NCBI RefSeq assembly: GCF_015354345.1
Contig: NZ_JADKYS010000001.1
Coordinates: forward strand, 930,001 to 994,000
Length of the DNA: 64,000 nucleotides
Source of the DNA: Methylophilus sp. 14
GTDB lineage: Bacteria; Pseudomonadota; Gammaproteobacteria; Burkholderiales; Methylophilaceae
Reading direction: 5' to 3'
A program made the position numbers and the translations under genes. How positions within the stretch are numbered: the stretch's first letter is position 1; the number at the start of each line of letters is the position of its first letter. The notes beneath the pieces are model-generated. The model had not been told where the DNA came from. It saw nothing but the letters and a program-made list of their open reading frames with translations, and ran no database searches. This document shows positions 35,746 to 44,486 of the stretch, piece after piece.

Positions 35746-35830
35746 AAAGCAAAAAGCCTTGTATTTCTACAAGGCTTTTTTTATTTGGCTCCTCAACCTG
35801 GGCTCGAACCAGGGACCTACGGATTAACAG
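35746..35830. repeat. Proximal attachment site (tRNA-Asn 3' end)
   Basis: Copy of 30171-30255. Contains the island-borne terminator and the 3' 45 bases of the functional tRNA-Asn, which the element restored on insertion. Confidence 0.92.
35751..35782. terminator. Island-borne bidirectional terminator
   Basis: 13-bp perfect stem AAAAAGCCTTGTA-TTTC-TACAAGGCTTTTT plus T residues. Serves the integrase on + and tRNA-Asn on -. It differs from the chromosomal copy by two base pairs, each changed on both arms. Confidence 0.85.
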
Positions 35831-35861
35831 TCCGGCGCTCTACCGACTGAGCTATTGAGGA
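35786..35861 (-). tRNA. tRNA-Asn(GTT)
   Basis: 76 bases including encoded CCA. Acceptor stem TCCTCAA/TTGAGGA, D arm GCTCAGTCGGTAGAGC, anticodon loop CTGTTAA (anticodon GTT), T arm CCTGGTTCGAGCCCAGG. Intact and serving as the integration target. Confidence 0.97.
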
Positions 35862-36082
35862 ATCGGTACGTCGTTTGAAGGCGCTATATTACTGAGACCA
35901 CGCCCCTTGGTCAACCACTTTTTGCGAAATATTTTATATTTTTTGTCATTGACAAATCGGCAGCTGGAAATGGCTTGCACACGCCCTGTTTTAAGCAAAT
36001 TTTTGTAATATTCATGGCCTCATGCCTTGACAGCAGCGGGTTTGTCAGGGTGCTGACTTATAATATTCGCCAGGAGAGTACG

Positions 36083-36610
36083 ATGCGAACCATGGTTGGA
36101 AAAATTGCAAGTGTGGATGGCGTGGCAGAAGTGATTGATGCCCGCGGTCAGCATCATCGTCTGGCAGCAGGCGACTGGTTGCGTGAGGGTGATCGTTTGG
36201 TCACCAGCCACGGTGCCGCGGTGACGGTTGAAACGACTGTGGGTGGCCTGGTGCAGGTGAGTGAGTCGCAGACCATCACCTTGAATGCGCAGTTAAGTGC
36301 TGACTTTATGGCCGATAGCAGTGACGATGCGGTGAACCCGTGGTTATTGCAGCAGGTGCTGTCTGCGATTCAGTCTCAAGACGATGTGCTGGATTTGTCT
36401 GCTTTGCTGGGGACGATGCCAGCAGGCGATGGTTTTAGCGCATTTGCGGCTGAGGTGCCGGTTGCTTTGCATATTGAGGATTTGATTCAGGATCATGCGT
36501 CAGTAAGTGCGCAGGCTGTGAGCGGGGTGGTAGATCTGATGGCAAGTGCCGGACTACCCAGCGACGTGGCTTTGCAGCAAAGCTTGCTCAAAGACTTCAT
36601 TAAGGATTAA
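36083..36610 (+). CDS. Small LapA-type retention-module-like protein
   Basis: 175 residues from ATG 36083 (MRTMVGKIASVDG) with an AGGAGAG site. An in-frame start at 35975 would add 36 residues with no similarity. The first ~75 residues (VDGVAEVIDARG...LAAGDWLREGDRLVTSHGA) resemble the N-terminal retention module of LapA-like giant adhesins or a FecR-like fold. The rest is an acidic, helical tail without repeats, RTX motif or signal peptide. Role unknown; possibly a remnant or an accessory of a surface adhesin elsewhere. Confidence 0.5.
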   Translation: MRTMVGKIASVDGVAEVIDARGQHHRLAAGDWLREGDRLVTSHGAAVTVETTVGGLVQVSESQTITLNAQLSADFMADSSDDAVNPWLLQQVLSAIQSQDDVLDLSALLGTMPAGDGFSAFAAEVPVALHIEDLIQDHASVSAQAVSGVVDLMASAGLPSDVALQQSLLKDFIKD

Positions 36611-36628
36611 TTTTTAAAGCATCCAAAT

Positions 36629-36655
36629 AAAAAGCGCCCTGGGGCGCTTTTTTAT
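36629..36655. terminator. Bidirectional terminator
   Basis: Stem AAAAAGCGCC/GGCGCTTTTT plus T residues, between the convergent retention-module-like gene and the aminotransferase gene. Confidence 0.8.
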
Positions 36656-36671
36656 TGTCAGTCATTATTGC

Positions 36672-37883
36672 TTAGTTTAATGCTTTTTCAATACGATCCA
36701 ATGCTTCGCGCAGGTTTTCCATGCTGGTCGCAAACGAGATGCGGAAGTAACCTTCAGCGCCGAAAGCGGAACCTGGCACGACGGCAACGTTATGCTCTTC
36801 CAGCAGGTATTCCGCTAATGCCATGTCTGTGGCTGCGTTGATTTTGCCTGCCTGATGGAGGTTGGCAATCGCCTGGCGTGCATCCGGGAAGGCGTAAAAC
36901 GCGCCGCCAGCCATCAGGCAGCTCAGGCCTGGCATGGCGTTAAAGCGGTCTACCACATATTTATGACGCTCACGGAAGGCTGCCACCATTGGCTTGATAC
37001 AGTCTTGTGAGCCGCTCAGTGCTGCTTCGGCTGCATATTGTGAAATTGAAGCCGGGTTGCTGGTGGACTGGCTTTGCAGGATTTCCATGGCTTTAATGAT
37101 GTAAGCCGGGCCTGCCGCATAACCAATACGCCAGCCGGTCATGGAGTAGGCTTTTGAAACACCGTTCAACACGATACAACGGTCTTTGAGGCCTGGCGTT
37201 GCATTGAGGATGTTATGGAATTTGTCGCCGGTCAGGTTGACGTGCTCATACATGTCATCGGTGGCAATTAATACGTGTGGATGTTTGAGCAATACCTCAC
37301 CCAGGGCTTTTAATTCATCCAGGGTATAGACGGCACCGGTGGGGTTAGAAGGTGAGTTAAACATGACCAACTTGGTTTTAGCGTTAATGGCCGCTTCGAG
37401 TTGTGCTGGCAGCAGTTTAAAACCTTGCTCAATGCCGCATTCCAGAATCACCGGTTTGGCTTCGGCCACCATGGCGATATCCGCATAGCTGACCCAGTAA
37501 GGCGCTGGCACAATGACTTCATCGCCAGCATTCAATACCGCCAGGCACAGGTTGAAAATGGTTTGCTTGCCGCCCACGCCGACAATCACTTCGTTCAAGG
37601 TGTAGTCAAAACCGTTTTCATTTTTAAATTTGTTAACAATGGCTTTTTTAAGTGCTGGAATGCCGCTGACAGGCGTGTATTTGGTGTAACCGGCATCAAT
37701 CGCTGCCTTGGCTGCATCTTTAATATGTTGTGGCGTATCAAAGTCTGGCTCACCAGCAGCCAGGGCAATAATCGGGCGACCTTCGGCTTTGTATTTCGCA
37801 GCTTTGGCAGTAATAGCCAAAGTTGGGGATTCTTTAATGGATAACACGCGTGCAGACAGCACGTTGGCGGCAGCTTGGCTCAA
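36672..37883 (-). CDS. Aspartate aminotransferase, class I PLP enzyme
   Basis: 403 residues. PLP lysine in NGVSKAYSMTGWRIGYAAGP (about residue 240), substrate motif FNSPSNPTGAVY and the N-terminal AAGEPDFDTPQHI, typical of the subgroup Ib aspartate/prephenate aminotransferases. Converts oxaloacetate and glutamate to aspartate; prephenate activity is possible. Cytoplasmic, single gene. Confidence 0.92.
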   Translation of the reverse strand: MSQAAANVLSARVLSIKESPTLAITAKAAKYKAEGRPIIALAAGEPDFDTPQHIKDAAKAAIDAGYTKYTPVSGIPALKKAIVNKFKNENGFDYTLNEVIVGVGGKQTIFNLCLAVLNAGDEVIVPAPYWVSYADIAMVAEAKPVILECGIEQGFKLLPAQLEAAINAKTKLVMFNSPSNPTGAVYTLDELKALGEVLLKHPHVLIATDDMYEHVNLTGDKFHNILNATPGLKDRCIVLNGVSKAYSMTGWRIGYAAGPAYIIKAMEILQSQSTSNPASISQYAAEAALSGSQDCIKPMVAAFRERHKYVVDRFNAMPGLSCLMAGGAFYAFPDARQAIANLHQAGKINAATDMALAEYLLEEHNVAVVPGSAFGAEGYFRISFATSMENLREALDRIEKALN

Positions 37884-38022
37884 GATTGCTTCCTTGTTGG
37901 TCGACTATGCTCAAACAGACCGCTAAATGCGACCTGCAAAAAATTGAAAAACGCAATATTTTACGCAAAAAAACACCGCTGTGGAAGCTGGCACAGGGTG
38001 TTTCTTTAAAATAATCAAACCG

Positions 38023-39039
38023 TTATTTTGAGCAGTTTTGGTTGCAACCGACGTAAGCCTGGTAAACAGGCACCAGTAAGGGGTCGATTTGCTGTAGTCG
38101 GGTTTCAATCTGACGTACCGTTTGCTGGTCGCCAAGCTGTTGCGCGACCTCCCCACGTTTAAACCAGGCTTCGACAAATTGCGGATCCAGGCTGACTGCC
38201 TGGTCAAAAGCGCTGGCCGCCGAGGTGAGTTGTTTTAAGGATAATTGTGCCAGGCCGAGGCTAAACCAGGCATCTGCGCTGGTGGGTTCTTGCTGCGTCC
38301 ACAAGGTGCTCACTTTTTGCAAGGCTGCCCAGTCTTGCCGCGACTCAGGCACTGCGGCACGCATGTAAAAAGGTTTTTTGTCTTCATCTTCTTCCCACAG
38401 CGCTTTGCCGTGCACCGGGAACTCTGTGCTGGCGGGCATTTTTTCCAGGGTTTCCAGCCATTCAACAGGCAGTGCAAAGTGGATGCTGCCGCCATTGCCT
38501 GCGGTTTTGAAGGTATTGATACCGACCAGCCTGCCTTCCATGTCAAACAGGCCGCTGCCACTGGCGCCCATGAGAAACTTGGCGCTGCTGCGTATCATAT
38601 TGCCGGGTTGTGTGGGGTAGAGGCCCTGAATTTCACCGATGGAGGTGATCGGTGCCGGGACACCATTGGAGTGGCCGATGGCGGTGATTTCCTGTCCGCG
38701 CGTAAGGCTCAGGCTGTTGCCGCGCAGCACGGGTTTAAATGGCATGTTGTGGGTGGAGACCAGGCAGAGGTCGTGCCAGGCGTCGGCGCGCACGTCTGTA
38801 ATCGGGTAACTGTCTTCGCCGCGCGAAATCCACGGCTGTTTGGTGGCACGCAATACATGGCAGTTGGTCACCACCTGATTGTCTGCCACCACCACGCCAG
38901 AACCATAGGCCATGCCGCCATCCGGGTTGTAGCCGCGGATCATGACGACGCCAAAATAGGCCTCCATCAGGGCCTGTTGGTTATAGGCGTTGGCAAGCGA
39001 TGTGCCGAGTAACATACATGCTAAGAACAAGTGTTTCAC
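38023..39039 (-). CDS. Secreted trypsin-like serine protease with TPR repeats
   Basis: 338 residues. Signal peptide (LFLACMLLGTSLANA), then a DegP-like trypsin fold with catalytic His in VTNCHVLRA, Asp in AWHDLCLVS and Ser in MGASGSGLFDMEGRLVGI. The C-terminal ~110 residues carry two TPR-like units (DAWFSLGLAQLSLKQLTSAA and EAWFKRGEVAQQLGD). No PDZ domain. Probably periplasmic. Divergent from uvrB. Confidence 0.82.
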   Translation of the reverse strand: MKHLFLACMLLGTSLANAYNQQALMEAYFGVVMIRGYNPDGGMAYGSGVVVADNQVVTNCHVLRATKQPWISRGEDSYPITDVRADAWHDLCLVSTHNMPFKPVLRGNSLSLTRGQEITAIGHSNGVPAPITSIGEIQGLYPTQPGNMIRSSAKFLMGASGSGLFDMEGRLVGINTFKTAGNGGSIHFALPVEWLETLEKMPASTEFPVHGKALWEEDEDKKPFYMRAAVPESRQDWAALQKVSTLWTQQEPTSADAWFSLGLAQLSLKQLTSAASAFDQAVSLDPQFVEAWFKRGEVAQQLGDQQTVRQIETRLQQIDPLLVPVYQAYVGCNQNCSK

Positions 39040-39197
39040 GTGATTCCCCAGGTGCCTGTTTTGATGTTTTTGAAATGACTGATTCTTGCGATAAAAGTTC
39101 TGGCGACAAGTATCTGCGAAAATTGTAAATCATGCGCCTGTGGCTGCAAAAACAGTTAAAATATGATTTATACCATTCTTGTCTCCAAATTGTTCTT

Positions 39198-41231
39198 GTG
39201 ATCGTCACTTTTCCGGGCAGTAAATACGAATTGCACCAGCCGTTTCCCCCTGCTGGCGATCAGCCACAGGCGATTGAAAAGCTCACGCAAGGCATTGAAG
39301 CGGGCCTGCAATTTCAAACCCTGCTCGGCGTGACGGGTTCAGGCAAAACCTACACCATGGCTAACGTGATTGCACGCACGGGTAAACCGGCGATTGTCAT
39401 GGCCCCCAACAAGACACTGGCGGCACAGCTTTATAGTGAGTTCAGGGAGTTTTTCCCCAATAATGCGGTGGAGTATTTCGTCAGTTATTACGATTACTAC
39501 CAGCCTGAGGCTTATGTGCCTTCGCGCGACCTGTTTATTGAAAAAGACTCCAGTATTAATGACCATATAGAACAGATGCGTTTGTCGGCGACCAAAGCCA
39601 TCCTGGAGCGTGAAGATACGGTGATCGTGGCGACGGTGTCGGCGATTTACGGTATTGGCGACCCGGGTGAGTATCATGGCATGGTGCTGCATATCCACCA
39701 GGGTAAAAAGGTCGCGCAAAAAGACATCGTGACACAGCTGATCAACATGCAGTATGACCGCAATGATTTTGATTTCAGCCGCGGTTGTTTCAGGGTGCGT
39801 GGCGATATTATTGATGTGTTCCCGTCAGAGAACAGTGAAACGGCGGTGCGCATCAGCCTGTTTGATGATGAAATCGACAGTATCCAGTTGTTCGACCCGC
39901 TCACCGGTCAGGTGTTTAACAAAATCCACAATTTCCGTATTTTCCCCTCCAGCCATTATGTAACGGCGCGTGAAGCCACGGTGCGGGCGATGGATACGAT
40001 TAAAGAAGAACTGCGCCAGCGCGTGAGTTTTTTCCTCAGTGAAAACAAGCTGGTAGAAGCGCAGCGTATTGAACAGCGCACACGCTTTGACCTGGAAATG
40101 CTCAATGAAATCGGCTTCTGTAAGGGCATTGAGAACTATAGCCGTCATTTAACGGGCCGTCCTCCAGGCAATCCACCGCCCACATTGATTGATTATCTGC
40201 CTGCAGATGCGTTGATGATCATTGATGAAAGCCACGTCACCGTGCCGCAAGTGGGTGGCATGTATTTAGGCGACCGCTCGCGTAAATCCAACCTGGTCGA
40301 TTATGGCTGGCGCTTGCCTTCGGCCATGGATAACCGTCCGCTCAAGTTTGAAGAGTTTGAGCACATTATGCGCCAGTGCGTGTTTGTGTCGGCAACGCCC
40401 GCAGATTATGAAAAAAACCACCAGCAGCAAGTGGTAGAGATGATCGCGCGCCCGACTGGCCTGGTCGACCCTGAAGTCACGGTGAAACCAGCTGATACGC
40501 AAGTGGATGATTTGCTGGGCGAAATTAAATTGCGTGTAGAGGTGGGTGAGCGCGTGCTGGCGACCACACTCACCAAGCGCATGGCCGAAGACTTGACTGA
40601 TTACTTAAGCGAGCATGGCGTCAAAGTGCGCTATCTGCATAGTGATATTGATACGGTAGAGCGCGTGGAGATTATCCGTGACTTGCGCCTGGGTGAGTTT
40701 GATGTGCTGGTGGGCATTAACCTGCTGCGCGAAGGCCTGGATATTCCAGAAGTGTCGTTAGTTGCCGTACTGGATGCTGATAAAGAAGGCTTCTTGCGTT
40801 CTGAACGCTCACTGATCCAAACCGCAGGCCGCGCGGCGCGTAACCTTAACGGCAAGGTGATTTTTTACGGCAACAAAATTACCCGCAGCATGAAGCTGGC
40901 GATGGATGAAGCCGATCGCAGACGCAAGATCCAACTGGCTTTTAACGCTGAGCATGGCATCACGCCTAAAGGCGTGACTAAACGCATCAAGGATATTATT
41001 GATGGCGTTTACGATAAGGACGAAGCCCAGCGTGAACGCAAGGCCGCACAGGAGCAGGCCAGCTACGAAAATATGAGCGAAAAAACCTTGACCAAAGAGC
41101 TCAAGCGCATTGAAAAAGTCATGCACGACGCAGCCAAGAACCTGGAATTCGAAAAAGCGGCACAATACCGTGACCAGCTAAAAAAACTCAAGTTGCAGGC
41201 ATTCGGTGCCGAAGTAGAAGATTTGAAATGA
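39198..41231 (+). CDS. uvrB: Excinuclease ABC subunit B
   Basis: 677 residues from GTG 39198 ([16 protein letters not shown]), near the normal UvrB length; an ATG at 39132 would add 22 residues. Walker [15 protein letters not shown], beta-hairpin region [15 protein letters not shown], motif [11 protein letters not shown] and a C-terminal UvrC-binding UVR motif ([17 protein letters not shown]). Damage verification in nucleotide excision repair. No canonical SOS box was found upstream. Confidence 0.95.
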   Translation: MIVTFPGSKYELHQPFPPAGDQPQAIEKLTQGIEAGLQFQTLLGVTGSGKTYTMANVIARTGKPAIVMAPNKTLAAQLYSEFREFFPNNAVEYFVSYYDYYQPEAYVPSRDLFIEKDSSINDHIEQMRLSATKAILEREDTVIVATVSAIYGIGDPGEYHGMVLHIHQGKKVAQKDIVTQLINMQYDRNDFDFSRGCFRVRGDIIDVFPSENSETAVRISLFDDEIDSIQLFDPLTGQVFNKIHNFRIFPSSHYVTAREATVRAMDTIKEELRQRVSFFLSENKLVEAQRIEQRTRFDLEMLNEIGFCKGIENYSRHLTGRPPGNPPPTLIDYLPADALMIIDESHVTVPQVGGMYLGDRSRKSNLVDYGWRLPSAMDNRPLKFEEFEHIMRQCVFVSATPADYEKNHQQQVVEMIARPTGLVDPEVTVKPADTQVDDLLGEIKLRVEVGERVLATTLTKRMAEDLTDYLSEHGVKVRYLHSDIDTVERVEIIRDLRLGEFDVLVGINLLREGLDIPEVSLVAVLDADKEGFLRSERSLIQTAGRAARNLNGKVIFYGNKITRSMKLAMDEADRRRKIQLAFNAEHGITPKGVTKRIKDIIDGVYDKDEAQRERKAAQEQASYENMSEKTLTKELKRIEKVMHDAAKNLEFEKAAQYRDQLKKLKLQAFGAEVEDLK

Positions 41232-41494
41232 CCACCTTACATCTCTGTATTGGCTCGATTGCTGCCGTGTGCACTACGCTAGCATTTGTGCCACAGGTCG
41301 TGCAATCCTGGCGTACCAGAGACCTAAGTGGTATTTCACTGCCTATGTATACGATTTTTACCATCGGCGTGTTGCTTTGGCTGATTTATGGCATCCTCAT
41401 CCAGGATTGGCCGGTCATTATTGCTAATGCGATCACGGCGATGTTGGCCAGTGTGGTTCTGTTGTTAAAATTGAAATCATGCTTGGCTCGCTGA
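41228..41494 (+). CDS. SemiSWEET/PQ-loop family small transporter
   Basis: 88 residues with three membrane helices and the PQ motif in [20 protein letters not shown]. Bacterial SemiSWEETs dimerise to pass sugars across the membrane. The ATG overlaps the uvrB stop (ATGA), so it is probably cotranscribed. Confidence 0.88.
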   Translation: MTTLHLCIGSIAAVCTTLAFVPQVVQSWRTRDLSGISLPMYTIFTIGVLLWLIYGILIQDWPVIIANAITAMLASVVLLLKLKSCLAR

Positions 41495-41546
41495 ATCAGA
41501 TTTTTTATTAATGATGTTTATAACTATTTTATTTTAGGATACGACC

Positions 41547-42416
41547 ATGAAGAAAATTACAAAAGCAGTGTTCCCGGTAGCGGGGCTAGGTACCCGTTTC
41601 TTGCCGGCGACCAAAGCCAGTCCCAAGGAAATGCTGCCGGTGGTCGATAAGCCGTTGATTCAATATGCGGCGGAAGAGGCCATTGCCGCTGGTGCCACAG
41701 AGCTGATTTTTATCACCGGCCGCAACAAGCGTTCGATTGCTGACCATTTTGACAAAGCCTACGAACTAGAAGCCGAGCTGGAAGCCGCAGGCAAGCAAAA
41801 ACTGCTTGATATTGTGCACAGCATCCTGCCAAAAGGCGTGAGCTGCGTCTTTATCCGTCAATCACAAGCGTTGGGCCTGGGCCATGCGGTGTTATGCGCC
41901 AAACCAGTGGTGGGCAACGAGCCATTTGCGGTATTGCTGGCTGATGATTTGCTGGTGGGTGATGTGTCCATCACCAAGCAAATGGTGGATATGTATACCG
42001 AGCAGCAATGTTCTATTTTGGGCATTGAAACCGTGGCGCCAGAAGAAACCAGCAGCTATGGCGTGGTGGATGCTGTGGCTAAAACGGACGACTTGCTTGA
42101 AGTGAAAGGCATGGTAGAAAAACCAAAGCCAGAAGAGGCACCTTCTAACCTGGCCGTGGTTGGCCGTTATGTGTTGAGCCCACGTATTTTTGATTGCCTG
42201 GAGCATGTGAAGCCAGGCAAGGGTGGCGAAATCCAGCTGACTGACGGTATTTCTGCCTTGATGGAATTTGAAAAAGTCATGGCTTATCGCTACAAAGGCA
42301 AACGTTATGACTGCGGCAGCAAACTGGGCTTTATGCAGGCCAACGTTGAGCTGGGATTGAAGCATCCTGAAATTGCAGATAGTTTCAAAAGCTACCTGAA
42401 AACATTGTCCATCTAA
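41547..42416 (+). CDS. galU: UTP-glucose-1-phosphate uridylyltransferase
   Basis: 289 residues. Nucleotidyl-transferase signature [20 protein letters not shown], followed by [20 protein letters not shown] and the C-terminal [20 protein letters not shown]. Makes UDP-glucose for polysaccharide and LPS synthesis. Lies 6 bp before the phosphoribosyltransferase gene. Confidence 0.96.
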   Translation: MKKITKAVFPVAGLGTRFLPATKASPKEMLPVVDKPLIQYAAEEAIAAGATELIFITGRNKRSIADHFDKAYELEAELEAAGKQKLLDIVHSILPKGVSCVFIRQSQALGLGHAVLCAKPVVGNEPFAVLLADDLLVGDVSITKQMVDMYTEQQCSILGIETVAPEETSSYGVVDAVAKTDDLLEVKGMVEKPKPEEAPSNLAVVGRYVLSPRIFDCLEHVKPGKGGEIQLTDGISALMEFEKVMAYRYKGKRYDCGSKLGFMQANVELGLKHPEIADSFKSYLKTLSI

Positions 42417-42422
42417 GCAACC

Positions 42423-42974
42423 ATGCAGGCAGCACAACAGCAATCGCCAGCCTTTTGGCTGGCACACTCGGACGTGGTGTTTACTGCGGAAGAGGTCAGC
42501 CGCGCGATAGACCGCATGGCGGCGCAATTGCGCGAGCGCTTATCCAGCGGCCAGCCGGTGGTGCTGTTGTGTGTGATGCGTGGTGGTTTATACCTGGCCG
42601 GGCAGTTAATGAGCCGCTTGCCAGTGCCAGCGAGGTTGGATTACCTGCAGGCCAACCGTTATCACGGCACAGCCGGGCAAGAGATTGTCTGGAGCAAACG
42701 CCCGGAACTGGATCTGGCCGGGCAAACCGTTGTTGTACTCGATGATATTCTGGATGAAGGCGTGACGCTGGCAGCAGTCGTTGCACACTGCCGTGAAGCT
42801 GGTGCCGCACAGGTGCTGACCGCCGTGCTTACCGAAAAAGACAATGGCTTGCAAAAACCGTTGCTGGCCGATGTGGTTGGCCTCACCGTACCTAACCGCT
42901 ATGTGTTTGGTTGCGGCATGGATGTGTATGGCTGGTGGCGCAATCTGCCAGAAATTCGCGCCTTGCAAGCCTGA
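42423..42974 (+). CDS. Hypoxanthine-guanine phosphoribosyltransferase
   Basis: 183 residues. PRPP-binding motif VVVLDDILDEGVTLAAVV, CVMRGGLYLAGQLMSRL near the N-terminus and the C-terminal VPNRYVFGCGMDVYGWWRN. Salvages hypoxanthine or guanine to nucleotides. Shares a likely operon with galU. Confidence 0.9.
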   Translation: MQAAQQQSPAFWLAHSDVVFTAEEVSRAIDRMAAQLRERLSSGQPVVLLCVMRGGLYLAGQLMSRLPVPARLDYLQANRYHGTAGQEIVWSKRPELDLAGQTVVVLDDILDEGVTLAAVVAHCREAGAAQVLTAVLTEKDNGLQKPLLADVVGLTVPNRYVFGCGMDVYGWWRNLPEIRALQA

Positions 42975-43368
42975 GCCATTAAAAGTTATACCTTCAATTC
43001 AGATTGCCTGAATGCTGGCGGAGAAGGAGGGATTCCTGAAAGTCGGCAGAGATTTATTAATAATCAATTACTTAGATTGCATCTGGTGAGGCTGTGTGGC
43101 TCACTATTGTGTACCACTTTCATATGGTAACTATTCAAATCGCCCATTGCAATACCTCAGCGGGGTTCGCGTACCCACGGGGATTCGAACTGCGGTATAA
43201 GGGATGTACTTAACTCAATGACAGCCGTTGTGTAATATATCTTCCAACCTCCGAGAGGTCCTCCGAATGCAAGGCGTAACGTGTGTTATTCGAAGCCTCC
43301 CAGCAAGATGGAGAGTAGAGTGGATTGTGTTCTTTTTAACTACTGATAATAATTCGAGGGGAGATTTT
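42975..43368. other. Gene-free region with tRNA-Ser fragment
   Basis: 394 bp without a credible gene. Contains a 22-bp copy of the tRNA-Ser 3' end (43014-43035) and, just beyond it, a CAATTACTTAGATTGC stretch resembling CAACTACTTAGGAATCGC that precedes the intact tRNA. The last ~150 bp are probably the promoter region of the lipoprotein gene. Confidence 0.6.
43014..43035. repeat. Distal attachment remnant of the tRNA-Ser element
   Basis: GCTGGCGGAGAAGGAGGGAT plus TC, identical to 44236-44257, the 3' end of tRNA-Ser(CGA) with its CCA. The match stops in the T loop. Marks the far end of a decayed integrative element. Confidence 0.75.
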
Positions 43369-43863
43369 TTGTACAAGGTTCTGATTGTTATGGGTCTAGC
43401 ATTACTAAGCGCGTGTTCTGCAACAGGCCCAAAGTTTAATGCTGTGTCGCACCCAACAAATGACTCACTGATTTATGTCTATCGACCAGACCTTTTTCAG
43501 AATGGGGCAATTTCTCCAGGGATAGTAGTAGACAATGAAGAGAGGTTGTTACTGCAAAACAATGGCTACACATACTTCTACTTACCTCCTGGGCAACATC
43601 AATTCTCTATTTTGCTGAGTGACCGCTATACACCGGCAGAGCCAACAAAGTTATTAATGGAAGCTGGTACTGTTTACTATTTGAAACTGGTCACAGGTAA
43701 TATTTTCAATAGTATGCCTGGGGTGGGATTAAGCGTTAACCGCAAATTTGGATTGATAAGTGTTGAGGAGGAAATAGGCAAGGCAGAAATACAAGATTGC
43801 CGTTACCTTAATCCTAGTGAGTCAAAGAAGTTTTCAAAAAGTTATTTTCTGGAGTCTAATTAA
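43369..43863 (+). CDS. DUF2846-like lipoprotein
   Basis: About 164 residues from TTG 43369, chosen because GAGGGGAG lies just upstream and a signal peptide with lipobox LLSACS begins there; ATG 43390 is a shorter alternative. The mature part (LIYVYRPDLFQNGAISPGIV...FYLPPGQHQFSIL) resembles DUF2846 lipoproteins, with a short beta-rich domain. Function unknown. Sole intact gene of the tRNA-Ser element. Confidence 0.7.
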   Translation: MYKVLIVMGLALLSACSATGPKFNAVSHPTNDSLIYVYRPDLFQNGAISPGIVVDNEERLLLQNNGYTYFYLPPGQHQFSILLSDRYTPAEPTKLLMEAGTVYYLKLVTGNIFNSMPGVGLSVNRKFGLISVEEEIGKAEIQDCRYLNPSESKKFSKSYFLESN

Positions 43864-43870
43864 CCATAGA

Positions 43871-43897
43871 GCCCTCAAGGATAAACTCCAAGAGGGC
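43871..43897 (+). terminator. Weak terminator after the lipoprotein gene
   Basis: GCCCTC/GAGGGC stem, 8 bp after the stop codon, with only a broken T-rich run downstream. Confidence 0.45.
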
Positions 43898-44023
43898 TTC
43901 GTGCTTTTTAGTCTTAATCTACCGTGCCTAATAATGCTTTAGGCGTCTGCGAAGGGGCCTTAGGCTAGACTTTAGGATTGGCCGAGGGTAAGTGTGGGCA
44001 AGACCTCTTGAGCGTGCCTTGGA

Positions 44024-44140
44024 TTAAAACGGTGCGTCTGTGTCATCGTCTGAGGTTGTACTCATAGCAACCAGGGGCGGGACTCTACGGCGAAAATAGA
44101 AGACGCCTTTACGGTTAATCATGTGGATTTGTTTACGCAT
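44024..44140 (-). pseudogene. Tyrosine integrase N-terminal remnant
   Basis: 38 codons: MRKQIHMINRKGVFYFRRRV, then PP...VAMSTTSDDDTDAPF and TAA. The R-x-G-x-[YF]-[YF]-F-R-R-R-[VI]-P pattern is the usual beginning of one group of tRNA-targeting phage integrases. The catalytic part is absent. It lies about 100 bp from tRNA-Ser, where an integrase of an element in that tRNA would be. Confidence 0.7.
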
Positions 44141-44237
44141 CCTAGATGCCTAAAGTGTACCAGTTATGTGGCTCAATTTACGCTCTATCTATATGAATAG
44201 ATTGGTTATTATTAAAATTCAACTACTTAGGAATCGC

Positions 44238-44328
44238 TGGCGGAGAAGGAGGGATTCGAACCCTCGATACGCTTGCGCGTATGCCTGATTTCGAGTCAGG
44301 TACATTCAACCAGCTCTGCCACTTCTCC
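44238..44328 (-). tRNA. tRNA-Ser(CGA)
   Basis: 91 bases including CCA. Acceptor stem GGAGAAG/CTTCTCC, anticodon stem CCTGA/TCAGG around the loop CTCGAAA (anticodon CGA), long variable arm CATACGCGCAAGCGTATCG, T arm AGGGTTCGAATCCCT. Complete. Confidence 0.97.
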
Positions 44329-44486
44329 GTTTTTTAAATCAATGGCTTACAAGATAGGCAATTGGGCCGTACGATTTTTTCCAGCCTGATATAGCTTATG
44401 CTTTAAGCAAGGGCATTAGTCTACACCTTGGCGCCTGTGCAGTTCAATCATCATGATTGCCAGGTTGTCCGCTGCTGCAAATCCGA

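Larger units (their letters stand above)
30202..35830. mobile_element. Integrative element in tRNA-Asn(GTT)
   Basis: About 5.6 kb between 54-bp identical direct repeats. Contents from left: 144 bp without genes (30256-30399), unknown gene and UvrD-like helicase on -, an iteron-bearing intergenic region, then replication initiator, HTH/excisionase and integrase on +. The integrase lies next to the intact tRNA, as in tRNA-targeting elements. The cargo is strongly AT-rich (about 35% GC by eye) compared with flanking DNA. No structural phage genes or conjugation genes. It looks complete and recent. Confidence 0.92.
43864..44237. other. Mostly non-coding stretch of the tRNA-Ser element
   Basis: 374 bp between the lipoprotein gene and tRNA-Ser. 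Apart from the hairpin at 43871 and the integrase fragment at 44024-44140 I see no gene or repeat. Probably decayed element DNA. Confidence 0.6.
43014..44257. mobile_element. Decayed integrative element at tRNA-Ser(CGA)
   Basis: 1.24 kb between 22-bp direct repeats. Contains one lipoprotein gene, ~370 bp of non-coding DNA and the first 38 codons of a tyrosine integrase next to the intact tRNA. The rest of the integrase is gone, so the element cannot excise by itself. Confidence 0.75.

Noticed and set aside
38245-39012. 255-codon + strand frame opposite the serine protease gene
   Set aside because: The opposite strand has a signal peptide, catalytic triad and TPRs; this frame is a shadow.
39141-39158. 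Possible LexA box CTGT...ACAG before uvrB
   Set aside because: The spacing is 10 bases between CTGT and ACAG, not the 8 of the canonical site, and the site lies within the extended reading frame region. Not called.
43165-43195. tRNA-like T-arm sequence (GTTCGAATCC on the - strand) near 43180
   Set aside because: The flanking bases do not pair into a T stem and no acceptor or anticodon arm is present; at best a degenerate fragment.
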